32,896 nucleotides of DNA from an uncultured delta proteobacterium (GTDB lineage: Bacteria; Bdellovibrionota_C; UBA2361; CAIXSY01): contig CAIXSY010000098.1 in NCBI GenBank assembly GCA_903922175.1, positions 1 to 32,896 of the forward strand, in the 5' to 3' direction. The position numbers were made by a program, and so were the translations under genes. Under the pieces are notes generated by a model that made no database searches, had not been told where the DNA came from, and saw only the letters and a program-made list of their open reading frames with translations. Position 1 is the first letter of the stretch. Each line of letters begins with the position of its first letter. Positions 7,306 to 15,008 of this stretch are shown here, in pieces.

Positions 7306-7361
7306 CTGAAAATTGAAAGTGGCGTAATGTCTATCAAATACTCATGAAGGTGAAACATAAC

Positions 7362-7577
7362 ATGAATAATTATCAACTACGCTTACTTCTTAATGCTTTG
7401 TGTCAGGTGTATTCGCTTGAGGAACTTGAGGATGGACGGACAATTACAAGCTCTCTCATTCGCTACCTTTATCTAACTCCGGAGGCAGTTGGGGCCCTTC
7501 TTTATGGCGCATGTCAGCTAAAACGCCTGCGAAGTGGTGGTCATACAGAAAGCTTTTCAGCTCTTATAGAGCATTAA
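7362..7577 (+). CDS. Small protein upstream of trbB, function unknown
   Basis: This is a 71-residue protein. The ATG at 7362 is preferred because AAGGTG lies nine bases upstream. An earlier in-frame ATG at 7344 would place that ribosome site inside the gene. The sequence (MNNYQLRLLLNALCQVYSLEELEDGRTITSSLIRYLYLTPEAVGALLYGACQLKRLRSGG...) looks helical, with no membrane segment or signal. It is the first gene after array 2. Its stop overlaps the region of the trbB ribosome site (TAAGGA), suggesting translational coupling. No family is recognised; it may regulate or assist the TrbB unit. Confidence 0.55.
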   Translation: MNNYQLRLLLNALCQVYSLEELEDGRTITSSLIRYLYLTPEAVGALLYGACQLKRLRSGGHTESFSALIEH

Positions 7578-7586
7578 GGACTAACT

Positions 7587-8525
7587 GTGACAGACAGCGG
7601 CAGCCGTGTTGTAGAACTTGTAGAAAGTGCGTTGGGGCCCGTGGTAAAAGGGCTCCTGTTGGACCCTCATATTAGTGAGATTCGTCTCAATTCGGACGGA
7701 GCGCTGTGGGCCAATAAGCTTGGCGTCGGCAAGTTCGATACATCGCATAAAATTGCACCGGAAAGTGCCAAACGGGCCATAGAGGCTGTGGCCTATAGCG
7801 TTGGCGAGTGTTGCAACGAGCAAAAGCCAGCAATTTCAGCGGAGCTTCCAGGTACCGGGGAGCGATTCCAAGGCGTTTTGCCGCCACTTAGCAAAGGCCC
7901 GGTGATTGCTATCCGAAAGAAGGCGACACGTATTTTCTCGCTCACAGATTTTGAAGCGCAAGGGGTGTTGGCTTTGGGGCAAAAAGAGCAGCTTTGCGAA
8001 GCGCTGCACAAAAAGCGAAACATTTTGATTGTTGGGGGTACCGATAGCGGCAAGACTACGTTTGCAAACGCTCTTTTGCAGGTTATTGCCGACACTAAAG
8101 ATCGTGTAGTGATTATTGAAGACACTCAGGAGCTTCAATGTAATGCAACCGATGTTGAGTACCTTAGAACACGAGACGGCGTTGCCTCGCTAAGGGATTT
8201 GGTGCGAGTCACCATGCGACTTAGTCCAGACCGAATAGTGATTGGTGAGGTGCGTGGCGCAGAGGCGTTAGACCTCATAAAAGCCTGGAACACGGGACAT
8301 GGGGGAGGGGTGAGCACTGTACACGCAAGCTCGGCACGCCAAGGGCTTTCGCGTATAGAACAGCTGGTGCAAGAAGCTGGCGTAGCGCCCTCTCGGCCAA
8401 TGCTAGCCGAAGCGATAAATATTGTAATTTATATGGAAAAAGTAGGCACCAAGCGCCTTGTAAAAGACGTGCTTGAAGTAAAAGGCTTTGAGCATGAGGC
8501 GTATGTGCTTACAAAATTGATGTAG
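7587..8525 (+). CDS. trbB: TrbB/VirB11-family secretion ATPase
   Basis: This 312-residue hexameric ATPase works at the cytoplasmic face of the type IV channel, alternating with TrbE and VirD4. Walker A is GGTDSGKTT (150-158), the Asp box is VVIIEDTQEL (174-183), Walker B is RIVIGEVRG (216-224) and the His box is GHGGGVSTVHA (237-247). The length matches RP4 TrbB-type proteins. Translation begins at GTG 7587 with AAGGA six bases upstream. In the usual trb order trbB heads the trbCDEJLFGI cluster. Here it is separated from trbC by more than 13 kb, lies on the opposite strand and has its own repeat array. Confidence 0.95.
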   Translation: MTDSGSRVVELVESALGPVVKGLLLDPHISEIRLNSDGALWANKLGVGKFDTSHKIAPESAKRAIEAVAYSVGECCNEQKPAISAELPGTGERFQGVLPPLSKGPVIAIRKKATRIFSLTDFEAQGVLALGQKEQLCEALHKKRNILIVGGTDSGKTTFANALLQVIADTKDRVVIIEDTQELQCNATDVEYLRTRDGVASLRDLVRVTMRLSPDRIVIGEVRGAEALDLIKAWNTGHGGGVSTVHASSARQGLSRIEQLVQEAGVAPSRPMLAEAINIVIYMEKVGTKRLVKDVLEVKGFEHEAYVLTKLM

Positions 8526-8533
8526 GAGCGACT

Positions 8534-9121
8534 ATGCCAGGCGGCATTCATAGCGGGTACGTTAATATTTTAGAAGAGATGCTTGGTGAGCGTCGTCTAG
8601 AACGCCCCCTTTTAAGGGCAGATGAGCGCATAAGTGACGCTCCACAAAAGGGCAGTAGAGCATTTTTGGCCACAGTTGTGGTTGGTGTGTTGGGTTTGGT
8701 TCTTGGTATTAGCAGCGCTTGTGCCACGTTCTTCTTTCTTCTACATGATAACCACCCGGTGGCCGTGGTCGAGACATCGCCGCCACATGACGGATTGGTG
8801 CAGGAAATAGCGCTGATGAAGCAGATTTTATCCGGCCTTGTAGGTGCTGTGCAAAATCTGGAGGAGAGAAGTGCCCAGGCTGCGGACGCCGTAAAATCAG
8901 TGCCACAGGATGCCCCCTCGGGGCACGCAATCCGAGTATTTACCGAGCATGCCAATTTGCGACTGAGCCCGGATAAAAGAGCCACAATTCTGGCCGTTGT
9001 TCCACAAAATACGTTTCTCCTAAGTGACCGCGCTCTGGATGGTTGGTACCGGGTTACAACGCCATTAGGAGAGCAAGCTTGGATATCTGGCGAAGTCGTT
9101 TCGGTTGAGAAAGGACCATAA
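8534..9121 (+). CDS. Single-pass membrane protein with periplasmic bacterial SH3 domain
   Basis: The protein has 195 residues. Residues 1-42 are a charged cytoplasmic tail. Residues 43-70 are a hydrophobic membrane segment (FLATVVVGVLGLVLGISSA...). Residues 86-122 look like a short coiled coil. Residues 131-192 form an SH3b domain (IRVFTEHANLRLSPDKRATIL...GWYRVTTPLGEQAWISGEVV), a fold that often binds peptidoglycan or peptides. The ATG follows GGAG by six bases, and trbB ends eight bases before it. The next gene is an M23 peptidase starting two bases after the stop. The pair probably acts together at the cell wall during channel assembly, with this protein anchoring or guiding the enzyme. It is not a standard trb component. 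Confidence 0.75.
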   Translation: MPGGIHSGYVNILEEMLGERRLERPLLRADERISDAPQKGSRAFLATVVVGVLGLVLGISSACATFFFLLHDNHPVAVVETSPPHDGLVQEIALMKQILSGLVGAVQNLEERSAQAADAVKSVPQDAPSGHAIRVFTEHANLRLSPDKRATILAVVPQNTFLLSDRALDGWYRVTTPLGEQAWISGEVVSVEKGP

Positions 9122-9123
9122 AG

Positions 9124-9597
9124 ATGCTGGGAGCTTTGTTGTGCAGCGCGCTGATTGTGGCCAAAGGAACGCCTATGTTTGATGAACCTAAACGCATCTT
9201 TCTCCCTGTAGGACAGTCTGTAGTGACAAGCCCATTTGGATACCGCTCAAATCCGGTAAGCGGAGGTAAGGAGTTTCATCCGGGTGTAGATCTTCTGGCT
9301 CCTGAAGATACGGCTATTGTAGCGGTCGGTACCGGGCACGTTGTGTATGCAGGAAAAGCAAGGGGTTATGGAAACCTTGTCATAATTAGACATGCCAGAG
9401 GGATTACGTCCCATTATGCGCACTGTAAAAGCGTGATAGTGAAATACGGCTACTACGTGAAGGGTGGGCAACTATTGGGCGCGGTTGGACGAACAGGCAA
9501 AGCTACTGGGTATCACCTTCATTTTGAGATTCGCCGAAACGGGAGACCCGTCGATCCACTTAGCACAATCCCAGAGCTTCAGAAGGAAAATACGTGA
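9124..9597 (+). CDS. M23 (LytM-type) peptidoglycan endopeptidase
   Basis: This 157-residue protein is essentially one M23 domain behind a short hydrophobic N-terminus (MLGALLCSALIVAKG) that may be a signal or anchor. The zinc site is complete: HPGVD (H52, D56) and HLHFE (H131, H133), with SHYAH (97-101) carrying the other catalytic His. Family enzymes cut peptide cross-links in peptidoglycan. Conjugation systems usually use a VirB1-type lytic transglycosylase for this; an M23 enzyme next to trbB suggests a replacement. AAAGGA lies eight bases before the ATG. Its TGA overlaps the GTG start of the next gene, so the two are translationally coupled. Confidence 0.88.
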   Translation: MLGALLCSALIVAKGTPMFDEPKRIFLPVGQSVVTSPFGYRSNPVSGGKEFHPGVDLLAPEDTAIVAVGTGHVVYAGKARGYGNLVIIRHARGITSHYAHCKSVIVKYGYYVKGGQLLGAVGRTGKATGYHLHFEIRRNGRPVDPLSTIPELQKENT

Positions 9598-10226
9598 GCT
9601 TTGGCAAAGAGGAGCCGCAGGATAATAAAGAGCGCCTCGTGATGCGTGTGCAAGACGACGCATCGATTGCTCCCATTATCAAAAAGGCCTGCGCCAATGG
9701 CTGGAAAATAATCTCAGCTAGGGGCTCTCTTGAGTTGTGTAGGGCCGTATGGATAGAAGGCACGATGAACGGCATCGAGGTCAAAGGGTACGAACCAAGT
9801 GGAGCTGATCTTGAGCTTATTTCAGGACTCAAAAAACAACATAGGGGAGACGGAAAGCTAGTTATGCGGGCCGACGAAGTGGTGCAAGATTACTGCCGAA
9901 GGGTTATTCCGCAACTTGAGCGAGAGTATGAGCTGCTTCGCCACCAGCGTATGCGGCTTGGGATTACCACGACCGATATTGATCGCACCTATGGTATAAA
10001 CCTACCTACTGGAGACAACCGAGGTGTTGATGACAAATTCACCAGGGCTCGCGGAGCTCTCATTAGGGCTGTGGAGGAAAGAGAGTATTTTGGGAAGCTT
10101 GGAAGGCAGCCAGTTGAAGTTTATCAGACATTTGAAGATGGGGTGGCTCGTTTTGAGAGTGTCGAGAAAAAATATGGGCATAAGAGAGACCAGGCGATAT
10201 CGCGTGATCTAAAGAGAGCTTATTAA
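9594..10226 (+). CDS. LPD7-domain protein, relaxase-associated type
   Basis: This 210-residue protein starts at GTG 9594, overlapping the M23 stop by three bases. Residues 10-75 (RLVMRVQDDASIAPIIKKACANGWKIISARG...CRAVWIEGTMNGIEVKGYEPSGADLELI) fit the large polyvalent-protein-associated domain 7, normally found inside relaxases or large conjugative polyproteins. The rest (about 90-210) is highly charged and helical. Here it is a free-standing protein at the end of the trbB unit, so it may assist the relaxase in trans or be processed with transferred DNA. The domain assignment is from memory of the motif; its function is unknown even in the family. Confidence 0.7.
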   Translation: MSFGKEEPQDNKERLVMRVQDDASIAPIIKKACANGWKIISARGSLELCRAVWIEGTMNGIEVKGYEPSGADLELISGLKKQHRGDGKLVMRADEVVQDYCRRVIPQLEREYELLRHQRMRLGITTTDIDRTYGINLPTGDNRGVDDKFTRARGALIRAVEEREYFGKLGRQPVEVYQTFEDGVARFESVEKKYGHKRDQAISRDLKRAY

Positions 10227-10346
10227 CGCGAAAAAGCCATTGGTTTTAGCTTCCGAAGCTTCCGCCTTGTGTGTGCGTGTGGTTAGGTTGGAAAATCGGG
10301 GGCGAGAGACATATGGTGTGAACTTGCACATTGGGTGGGTTTTTCT

Positions 10347-10994
10347 CTAACTGCTTCGAGCAACCTTTATCACTCCTGGTCTCGTAGAATATTCTCTAGG
10401 AGCAGCAGTATCTTTTGAAAACTTGCGCATAATGGTGGGTATCTTCCCGTCTCGGCCTGACTTGCCGGGCTGCCAAGCGGATGCAAGCTCAGCGGCAAGA
10501 GCCGTAAGTTTTTCTCGGTTCCCTGTTACCTCGTCCTCATCTACCCATACTCGTATTCCAGTAGGTGAGAGAGGAGGGGTTCTTAAATACAGCTGGACCG
10601 GGCGTAGGTCTCTTAATTGATGATTACAAATTGAAAGCATACGTGAGATATTAGACCTACCGGACTTATCAACCCCAAAGAGATCAAAACAGCATCGAGG
10701 CTCTTGTCTGCCCATTAGCCGCGCGATATTAAGCGCTGGGGAGGGGGACTTGCCTTGTAGGCAGGGTCTATATAGCTCGTTATCGTCGGCGATAGCCGCC
10801 GCTTTTACAAAAAAGAGTGTCAAGGCGTGAACAGTCGGCCCCCATTTGAACGGTATGGCGCCTGGAGGTGCCTGGATACCTCGAATTCCGACTGTTGGAA
10901 TGTCGTTGCGGTGCAGTTTGAAGACTGTTCTGGTAAGCTCTAAAAAATTGTGTTTACTGAGATGTAATTCAAGTGACGCTTCTGCATCCCGCAT
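10347..10994 (-). CDS. Protein of unknown function in the cargo interval
   Basis: This is a 215-residue leftward ORF with ATG at 10994 and GAGG five bases before it. No domain is recognised. It has no signal peptide or membrane segment. Notable stretches are FLELTRTVFKLHRND, PFKWGPTVHALTLFFVKAAAI, MGRQEPRCCFDLFGVDKSGRSNISRMLSICNHQL and an Arg-rich C-terminus. It is convergent with the LPD7 gene and divergent from the secreted FG-GAP protein, so it belongs to neither transfer unit. With its right neighbour it probably forms an inserted cargo segment. The 120-base gap to the left holds only a small palindrome (10248-10260, AGCTTCCGAAGCT). Confidence 0.55.
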   Translation of the reverse strand: MRDAEASLELHLSKHNFLELTRTVFKLHRNDIPTVGIRGIQAPPGAIPFKWGPTVHALTLFFVKAAAIADDNELYRPCLQGKSPSPALNIARLMGRQEPRCCFDLFGVDKSGRSNISRMLSICNHQLRDLRPVQLYLRTPPLSPTGIRVWVDEDEVTGNREKLTALAAELASAWQPGKSGRDGKIPTIMRKFSKDTAAPREYSTRPGVIKVARSS

Positions 10995-11531
10995 AATAAC
11001 CTCAATGAGATAGCCAAAGACATTATCTAAGCAAGTAGCGTGCCGAAGTGTGAGTCGTGTAACTAGTTGCGACTTAACCTACTTTACCCGACGAGGGTGA
11101 GACAAAATGCCTCACTAGCTGAGGCGTTTTGCCTCATCCTTTGCCTTCTCGGTGAAAGTAAGTAATCAACTAGGCATGACTGACACTCGCCAAGGATAGA
11201 TCATTAGTATCGGTACACAGTGTCTTCTATTGTTCGGGGAATTCGCAAAAAAGTTTCCTCTCTTTTGTAAAATCCTTCATTTTTGTGCTGCCGCAGTGAT
11301 GAAGGTTGGAGATGTGATGATAGCTATTGGGACGGATGGGGGGCTGAGGAGAAGAAGATCGTCGAGATGATGTGGTAGCCGCACACACCGATTCTTACGA
11401 GGGTTTTGGTACCTTTGAGGCGGTGGAACGGCTTCTCACCCGTCGCCACCCTTAAAATTGATTACCGCCGGATGTGGTGTATAGTTAACCTGCGGTCCTT
11501 AAGTAGTCGCTTTACCAAAACCAGAGGTACT
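10995..11531. other. Gene-free divergent region with a 17-bp stem-loop
   Basis: No convincing gene is present in this 537-base gap between divergent genes. Its clearest structure is at 11098-11136: arms 11098-11114 and 11120-11136 match at 15 of 17 positions (TGAG-CAAAA-GCCTCA) around the loop CTAGC. The sequence after the stem is TCCTTTGCC, without a real T-run, so it is not a clear terminator. Short open stretches (for example one ending at 11459) lack start signals. The promoters for both neighbours should lie here. Confidence 0.5.
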
Positions 11532-13688
11532 ATGGCCAAGAATCTAACCACTCCATTATTCTTCTGGTGTGTTCTGCTCTTAGTACTTAATTTTACCGCT
11601 GCTAAACTTGCCTGTGCTCAGATCAGCTTTCCTAATAGTTATGGAGGATTCCTACCAGGAAGCCTTGATATTGCTGACTATGACAAGGACGGGAATTTAG
11701 ACATCGTAGTTGCCAACGCCAATAACACGGGCGCTATAATCAGGCCAAAAGTATATCATAATGATGGGAACGGTTCGTTTCTTATTATCGACGACGAATA
11801 CACCCAGCTTCCAAGCGTACAAACTGGCAGCACCGTTGGCTGGGTTGACTACGATAATGATGGTTGGCCTGATATTATTCTTTTTGGACGAGAGAGTAGT
11901 GGTTCTTTTAAGTCATCCCTCTTTCACAACAACAAGAATGGAACATTTACTAAATTTCTAGCTTCTTTTCCGGGTATTGAACGGTTGGATCAAGGTTCTG
12001 CCACTTGGGCAGACTTTGATAAAGACAATTTGCCAGATCTTCTGATTTGCGGCCAAACCGGAGCGATTGGCGGAAGCTCCTCTCGTATCTATCGTAACGT
12101 GGGCAATGGGCAATTTACAGACATCGGCGCTGGTATAAATAGTGTGATAGCTTGCGCGGCCGCTTGGGTTGATTATGACAATGATGGTTTCCTTGATGCC
12201 TTTGTCACCGGCACTGCATACGATGGCACATCTGTTTCACAGTTATATCGCAACAACCAGGATAGTTCATTCACCGCTGTTCCCACTTCTATCCCTGGTG
12301 TTTCCAACGGAGCGATTTCTTGGGCGGATTATAATCGGGACGGGTTCCCTGACTTGCTTATCGCGGGTACCATTTCTCCTAGCAACGAGCCATTCACACG
12401 TGTATTTAGAAACAATGGCAACGGTACCTTTACTGATATCGATGCACGCTTAACACCGCTAGGTAATTATAGTGGTGCGGCTTGGGGAGATTTTGATGGA
12501 GATGGGTATGCTGACTTAGTCATAAAGGGCTCCTCAGACGGCGGTTATGTCATAAAAGTTTATCGTAATACGCACGACGGCTCCTTTGTTAATATTTATG
12601 TAAGCTTACCCGCCCCCTTGGGCACACTCCGCGTTATCGACTTTAACCAGGATGGTGCATTGGATCTTGTAAATATTGGGCGGTGGGATCCTTCGACAAT
12701 ACTTTTAAATGGCAGTAGATATAGTATTAGCGGTGCCATTACCAATGCTTCTTTCCCATTTTCTAATGTCGTTGTTGAAATCTTAGGAGACGCAGGTGGC
12801 TCCACAGTTGCCGGATCTGACGGCACATACAGGTTTATAGGTCTCACTAGCGGACATTACGTAATAAAACCGGTTAATGCCCCTCCTTTTGTTTTTTCAC
12901 CTCAGATGAGAGTACTAGACATTATAGCAAGCTCCAAGCAAAACATAGATTTTGTTGCCCTTAATCCGAATGCTTGCCCGAGTGGTTCACTTAAAACATC
13001 ACCTGGTGTTTGCGGCTGCAGTGTTCCGGATATTGATAGCGATGGCGATGGAGTATTAGATTGCCTTGATTCGTGCCCGAATGATCCGCATAAGATCGCT
13101 TCCGGCGTGTGTGGCTGCGGTGTCGCTGACACCGATAGCGACCTTGATGGAGCTCGCGATTGCCAGGATGTTTGCCTCAACGATTCACATAAGGTCACAC
13201 CGGGCATATGTGGCTGTGGTGTTCCGGATACTGATAGCGATGGCGATGGAGTTCTAGATTGCCTTGATTCGTGCCCGAATGATCCACATAAGATCGCTTC
13301 CGGCGTGTGTGGCTGCGGTGTCGCTGACACCGATAGCAACGGGAACGGCGTTCTCGACTGTCTTCCTAATGCTGACTTTGTTGCCTCCATTAATCTATTA
13401 TACAAGGCTACTAAAGCTCTTAACATTAAAGCAGCTGCTCAGCAAAAAACACTCAGGAATCAAATCGTCAATCAAATAAAAGCATTGCAGGAGGTAGTCT
13501 CAAAGGCCACAATTAGTAGCATTCAACTCACAAGCACCAAATATAAGAGCCTAAAGGCGGATACCAACTCAGCGGTTAAGTACCTACGAAAGGTTATTAA
13601 GGACACTAGCGCTGCGGCACTTAAGGTCGACCAGAAATCAGCTATCGGATACCTTAATAAGATTAGTAGGAATCTAAAAAAGGCCTAG
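11532..13688 (+). CDS. Secreted FG-GAP/VCBS-repeat protein with thrombospondin-3-like calcium repeats
   Basis: This 718-residue exported protein is probably Ca2+-binding and adhesive. The ATG at 11532 has AGAGG upstream and opens a classic signal peptide (MAKNLTTPLFFWCVLLLVLN...ACAQ). An upstream in-frame extension lacks a ribosome site. Seven FG-GAP/VCBS repeats with Dx[DN]xDGxxD loops follow (YDKDGNLD, YDNDGWPD, YDNDGFLD, YNRDGFPD, FDGDGYAD and others). Then comes an Ig/CarboxypepD-like domain (SISGAITNASFPFSNVVVEI...). Four Cys/Asp-rich type-3 repeats follow (DSDGDGVLDCLDSCPNDPHK, GVCGCGVADTDSD). A Lys-rich helical tail of about 110 residues ends the protein. It lies between the two transfer units and has no transfer-related role, so it is likely cargo that changes surface properties of the host. 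Confidence 0.88.
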   Translation: MAKNLTTPLFFWCVLLLVLNFTAAKLACAQISFPNSYGGFLPGSLDIADYDKDGNLDIVVANANNTGAIIRPKVYHNDGNGSFLIIDDEYTQLPSVQTGSTVGWVDYDNDGWPDIILFGRESSGSFKSSLFHNNKNGTFTKFLASFPGIERLDQGSATWADFDKDNLPDLLICGQTGAIGGSSSRIYRNVGNGQFTDIGAGINSVIACAAAWVDYDNDGFLDAFVTGTAYDGTSVSQLYRNNQDSSFTAVPTSIPGVSNGAISWADYNRDGFPDLLIAGTISPSNEPFTRVFRNNGNGTFTDIDARLTPLGNYSGAAWGDFDGDGYADLVIKGSSDGGYVIKVYRNTHDGSFVNIYVSLPAPLGTLRVIDFNQDGALDLVNIGRWDPSTILLNGSRYSISGAITNASFPFSNVVVEILGDAGGSTVAGSDGTYRFIGLTSGHYVIKPVNAPPFVFSPQMRVLDIIASSKQNIDFVALNPNACPSGSLKTSPGVCGCSVPDIDSDGDGVLDCLDSCPNDPHKIASGVCGCGVADTDSDLDGARDCQDVCLNDSHKVTPGICGCGVPDTDSDGDGVLDCLDSCPNDPHKIASGVCGCGVADTDSNGNGVLDCLPNADFVASINLLYKATKALNIKAAAQQKTLRNQIVNQIKALQEVVSKATISSIQLTSTKYKSLKADTNSAVKYLRKVIKDTSAAALKVDQKSAIGYLNKISRNLKKA
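13034..13337 (+). repeat. Near-identical internal DNA repeat in the type-3 repeat region
   Basis: 13034-13139 and 13232-13337 (about 105 bases) differ at only a few positions, such as GTATTA versus GTTCTA and CCGCAT versus CCACAT. The intervening repeat (13140-13231) is much more diverged. The DNA identity exceeds what protein constraint needs, so recent duplication or gene conversion is likely. Confidence 0.85.
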
Positions 13689-13896
13689 GTGCCTTTGTGC
13701 AATTTACTGCGTCTGCTGGCCCAAATACGGTGATGTTGTGCCACTCTGAGCTCTTAATTGCCGCACCGGTATCATCCCGCCTAACCTCCTCCGTAGCTAA
13801 GGGCAAAAAACAGTATGGATGCTTATCAGACGTGACCTTAAGTACCGGATCTGCTCCAAGTGTTCCTAATGCGGCTTGAGTTAAGTATCGTAGGGC
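13689..13896 (-). pseudogene. ssb: Remnant of a single-stranded-DNA-binding protein (SSB) gene
   Basis: On the minus strand directly after trbI, the frame opened by a TGA at 13899-13897 encodes a clear SSB OB-fold segment: ALGTLGADPVLKV, then YCFLPLATEEVRR, then SSEWHNITVFGPADAV. These match the SSB landmarks LGNLGxDPE, FxxATxE and WHxIVVFG. There is no start codon in frame between the TGA and the homology. The frame loses similarity at about 13690 and runs on to TAA at 13665-13663 inside the end of the FG-GAP gene. About 65 residues remain of a protein usually over 110 long, with the acidic C-terminal tip lost. SSB is a common partner of conjugative leading regions. The break coincides with the cargo edge, suggesting that acquisition of the 10.3-13.7 kb segment destroyed it. 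Confidence 0.75.
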
Positions 13897-14999
13897 TCAA
13901 GAATTACGTCTTTATGCACAAAGACGTTGAAGCGAAAGCCGGGGCGGATTTCGAGTGTTGGTTGCACAGCAAGGTTTCTCCTCGTTATCTGCTGACCTAC
14001 GTCATTAATGTTTCTGGCAGCACCTTGAGCTGCTAGCTGGCCATAGCTTGGATCTACTGTGTTAAATGTCTGTCCCTCTGCAAGCTGAGCACTAGCACTA
14101 AGGAGAGAGGATAAAACTACACCGGTAATGAGACGCAGATAATGGTTATTAACTTGGTCCGAAAGCCCAGCCGCCCCACTCAAATCAACTCCAGGCATGC
14201 CTTCAAGCGAAATTGAGCGTCCATTGGGGAAAATAATCCTTGTCCAGACAATGAGAAGGCGCTCTTGGCCGAAAACAATGCGACTATCATATTCTCCAAG
14301 CACCTTGGCCCCCTGAGGTACTAGTAGGTAATTTCCGCTCACAGTGTCGTATACGTTCTGAGATACTTGTCCCAATATCTGTCCAGGTAAGTCTGAGTTC
14401 AATCCGGTAAGAAGAACTCCTGGAATAATAGTACCGGACATAAGTTCATATTTAGATCGCGGTGAATGAAGCCTGTCGCCTAGGTATGTGTCGTTAGAGC
14501 GCTTGCCTGAGAGAAAAGTATTTTTGTCATCTTGTCTATTCTCATTATCCCTGGGGTTTGGCGCCCCAGCGACTCGCTGTGGGTCTCCAGCCGACATCGG
14601 TGAGTCAAACCTACTAGAACTTGCTGGCGCGGAGATACTTAGTCCCTGAAAGGTAACGGGGGAAGCTCTAGCGGCATCTGCTCTTTTTTGTCTCTCGGCA
14701 AGTGCTTGCGCCAAAAGCTTGTCTGTGTCTGATAGGCTAGGCGTGTTGATGGGAGCTGGTGTTGGAATCGGACGCTCCTTAGGGATATCGCTATAGGAAG
14801 TTGGGAGAAATGAGACCACGTGACTGGGCATAACTTTAGAGCCGTCCTGTGCAGCTTGCCGTATCTCATTAGGAGCCTTTCTTGTTATCACAGCGACAAC
14901 AACAGCAATGGCAAGTAGTGCTCCCACAAAAAGCACCCCTTGGCGACTAATCATCAGGGCTGGCCTAGGATAGGTCTTTCGTACAAGTCCGTCGCTCAT
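13881..14999 (-). CDS. trbI: TrbI/VirB10-family channel protein
   Basis: This 372-residue protein links the inner and outer membrane parts of the channel. Residues 1-19 are cytoplasmic, 20-40 form the membrane segment (GVLFVGALLAIAVVVAVI), and 60-180 are Pro-, Ser- and Asp-rich linker. The C-terminal VirB10 domain starts near 183 (YELMSGTIIPGVLLTGLNSDLPGQILGQVSQNVYDTVSGNYLLVPQGAKVLGEYDS) and keeps the family motifs through RPGFRFNVFVHKDVIL. AGGAGAG lies before the ATG. It is the last gene of the trbC-to-trbI unit and is followed immediately by the ssb remnant. The length is somewhat shorter than RP4 TrbI, with the difference in the linker. Confidence 0.95.
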   Translation of the reverse strand: MSDGLVRKTYPRPALMISRQGVLFVGALLAIAVVVAVITRKAPNEIRQAAQDGSKVMPSHVVSFLPTSYSDIPKERPIPTPAPINTPSLSDTDKLLAQALAERQKRADAARASPVTFQGLSISAPASSSRFDSPMSAGDPQRVAGAPNPRDNENRQDDKNTFLSGKRSNDTYLGDRLHSPRSKYELMSGTIIPGVLLTGLNSDLPGQILGQVSQNVYDTVSGNYLLVPQGAKVLGEYDSRIVFGQERLLIVWTRIIFPNGRSISLEGMPGVDLSGAAGLSDQVNNHYLRLITGVVLSSLLSASAQLAEGQTFNTVDPSYGQLAAQGAARNINDVGQQITRRNLAVQPTLEIRPGFRFNVFVHKDVILEPYDT

Positions 15000-15008
15000 C
15001 GCTCTCTC

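Noticed and set aside
9616-9624. GCAGGATAA, an exact complement of a TATCCTGC nick core
   Set aside because: A single copy inside the LPD7 coding sequence without flanking repeats; chance is sufficient.
11299-11459. Short rightward open stretches with protein-like words (for example ending ERLLTRRHP)
   Set aside because: No start signal, several frames needed and no family recognised; too short to support a gene or pseudogene call.
12902-13426. Leftward Ser/Pro/Thr-rich ORF of 174 residues
   Set aside because: Antisense shadow of the type-3 repeats; its apparent repeats only mirror the coding repeats.
13697-13879. Rightward ORF of 60 residues after the FG-GAP gene
   Set aside because: No ribosome site or domain; the opposite strand holds the SSB remnant, which explains the open frame.
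10227-13880. Transposon or insertion sequence carrying the cargo
   Set aside because: No transposase and no matching terminal repeats or target duplication could be found by eye.
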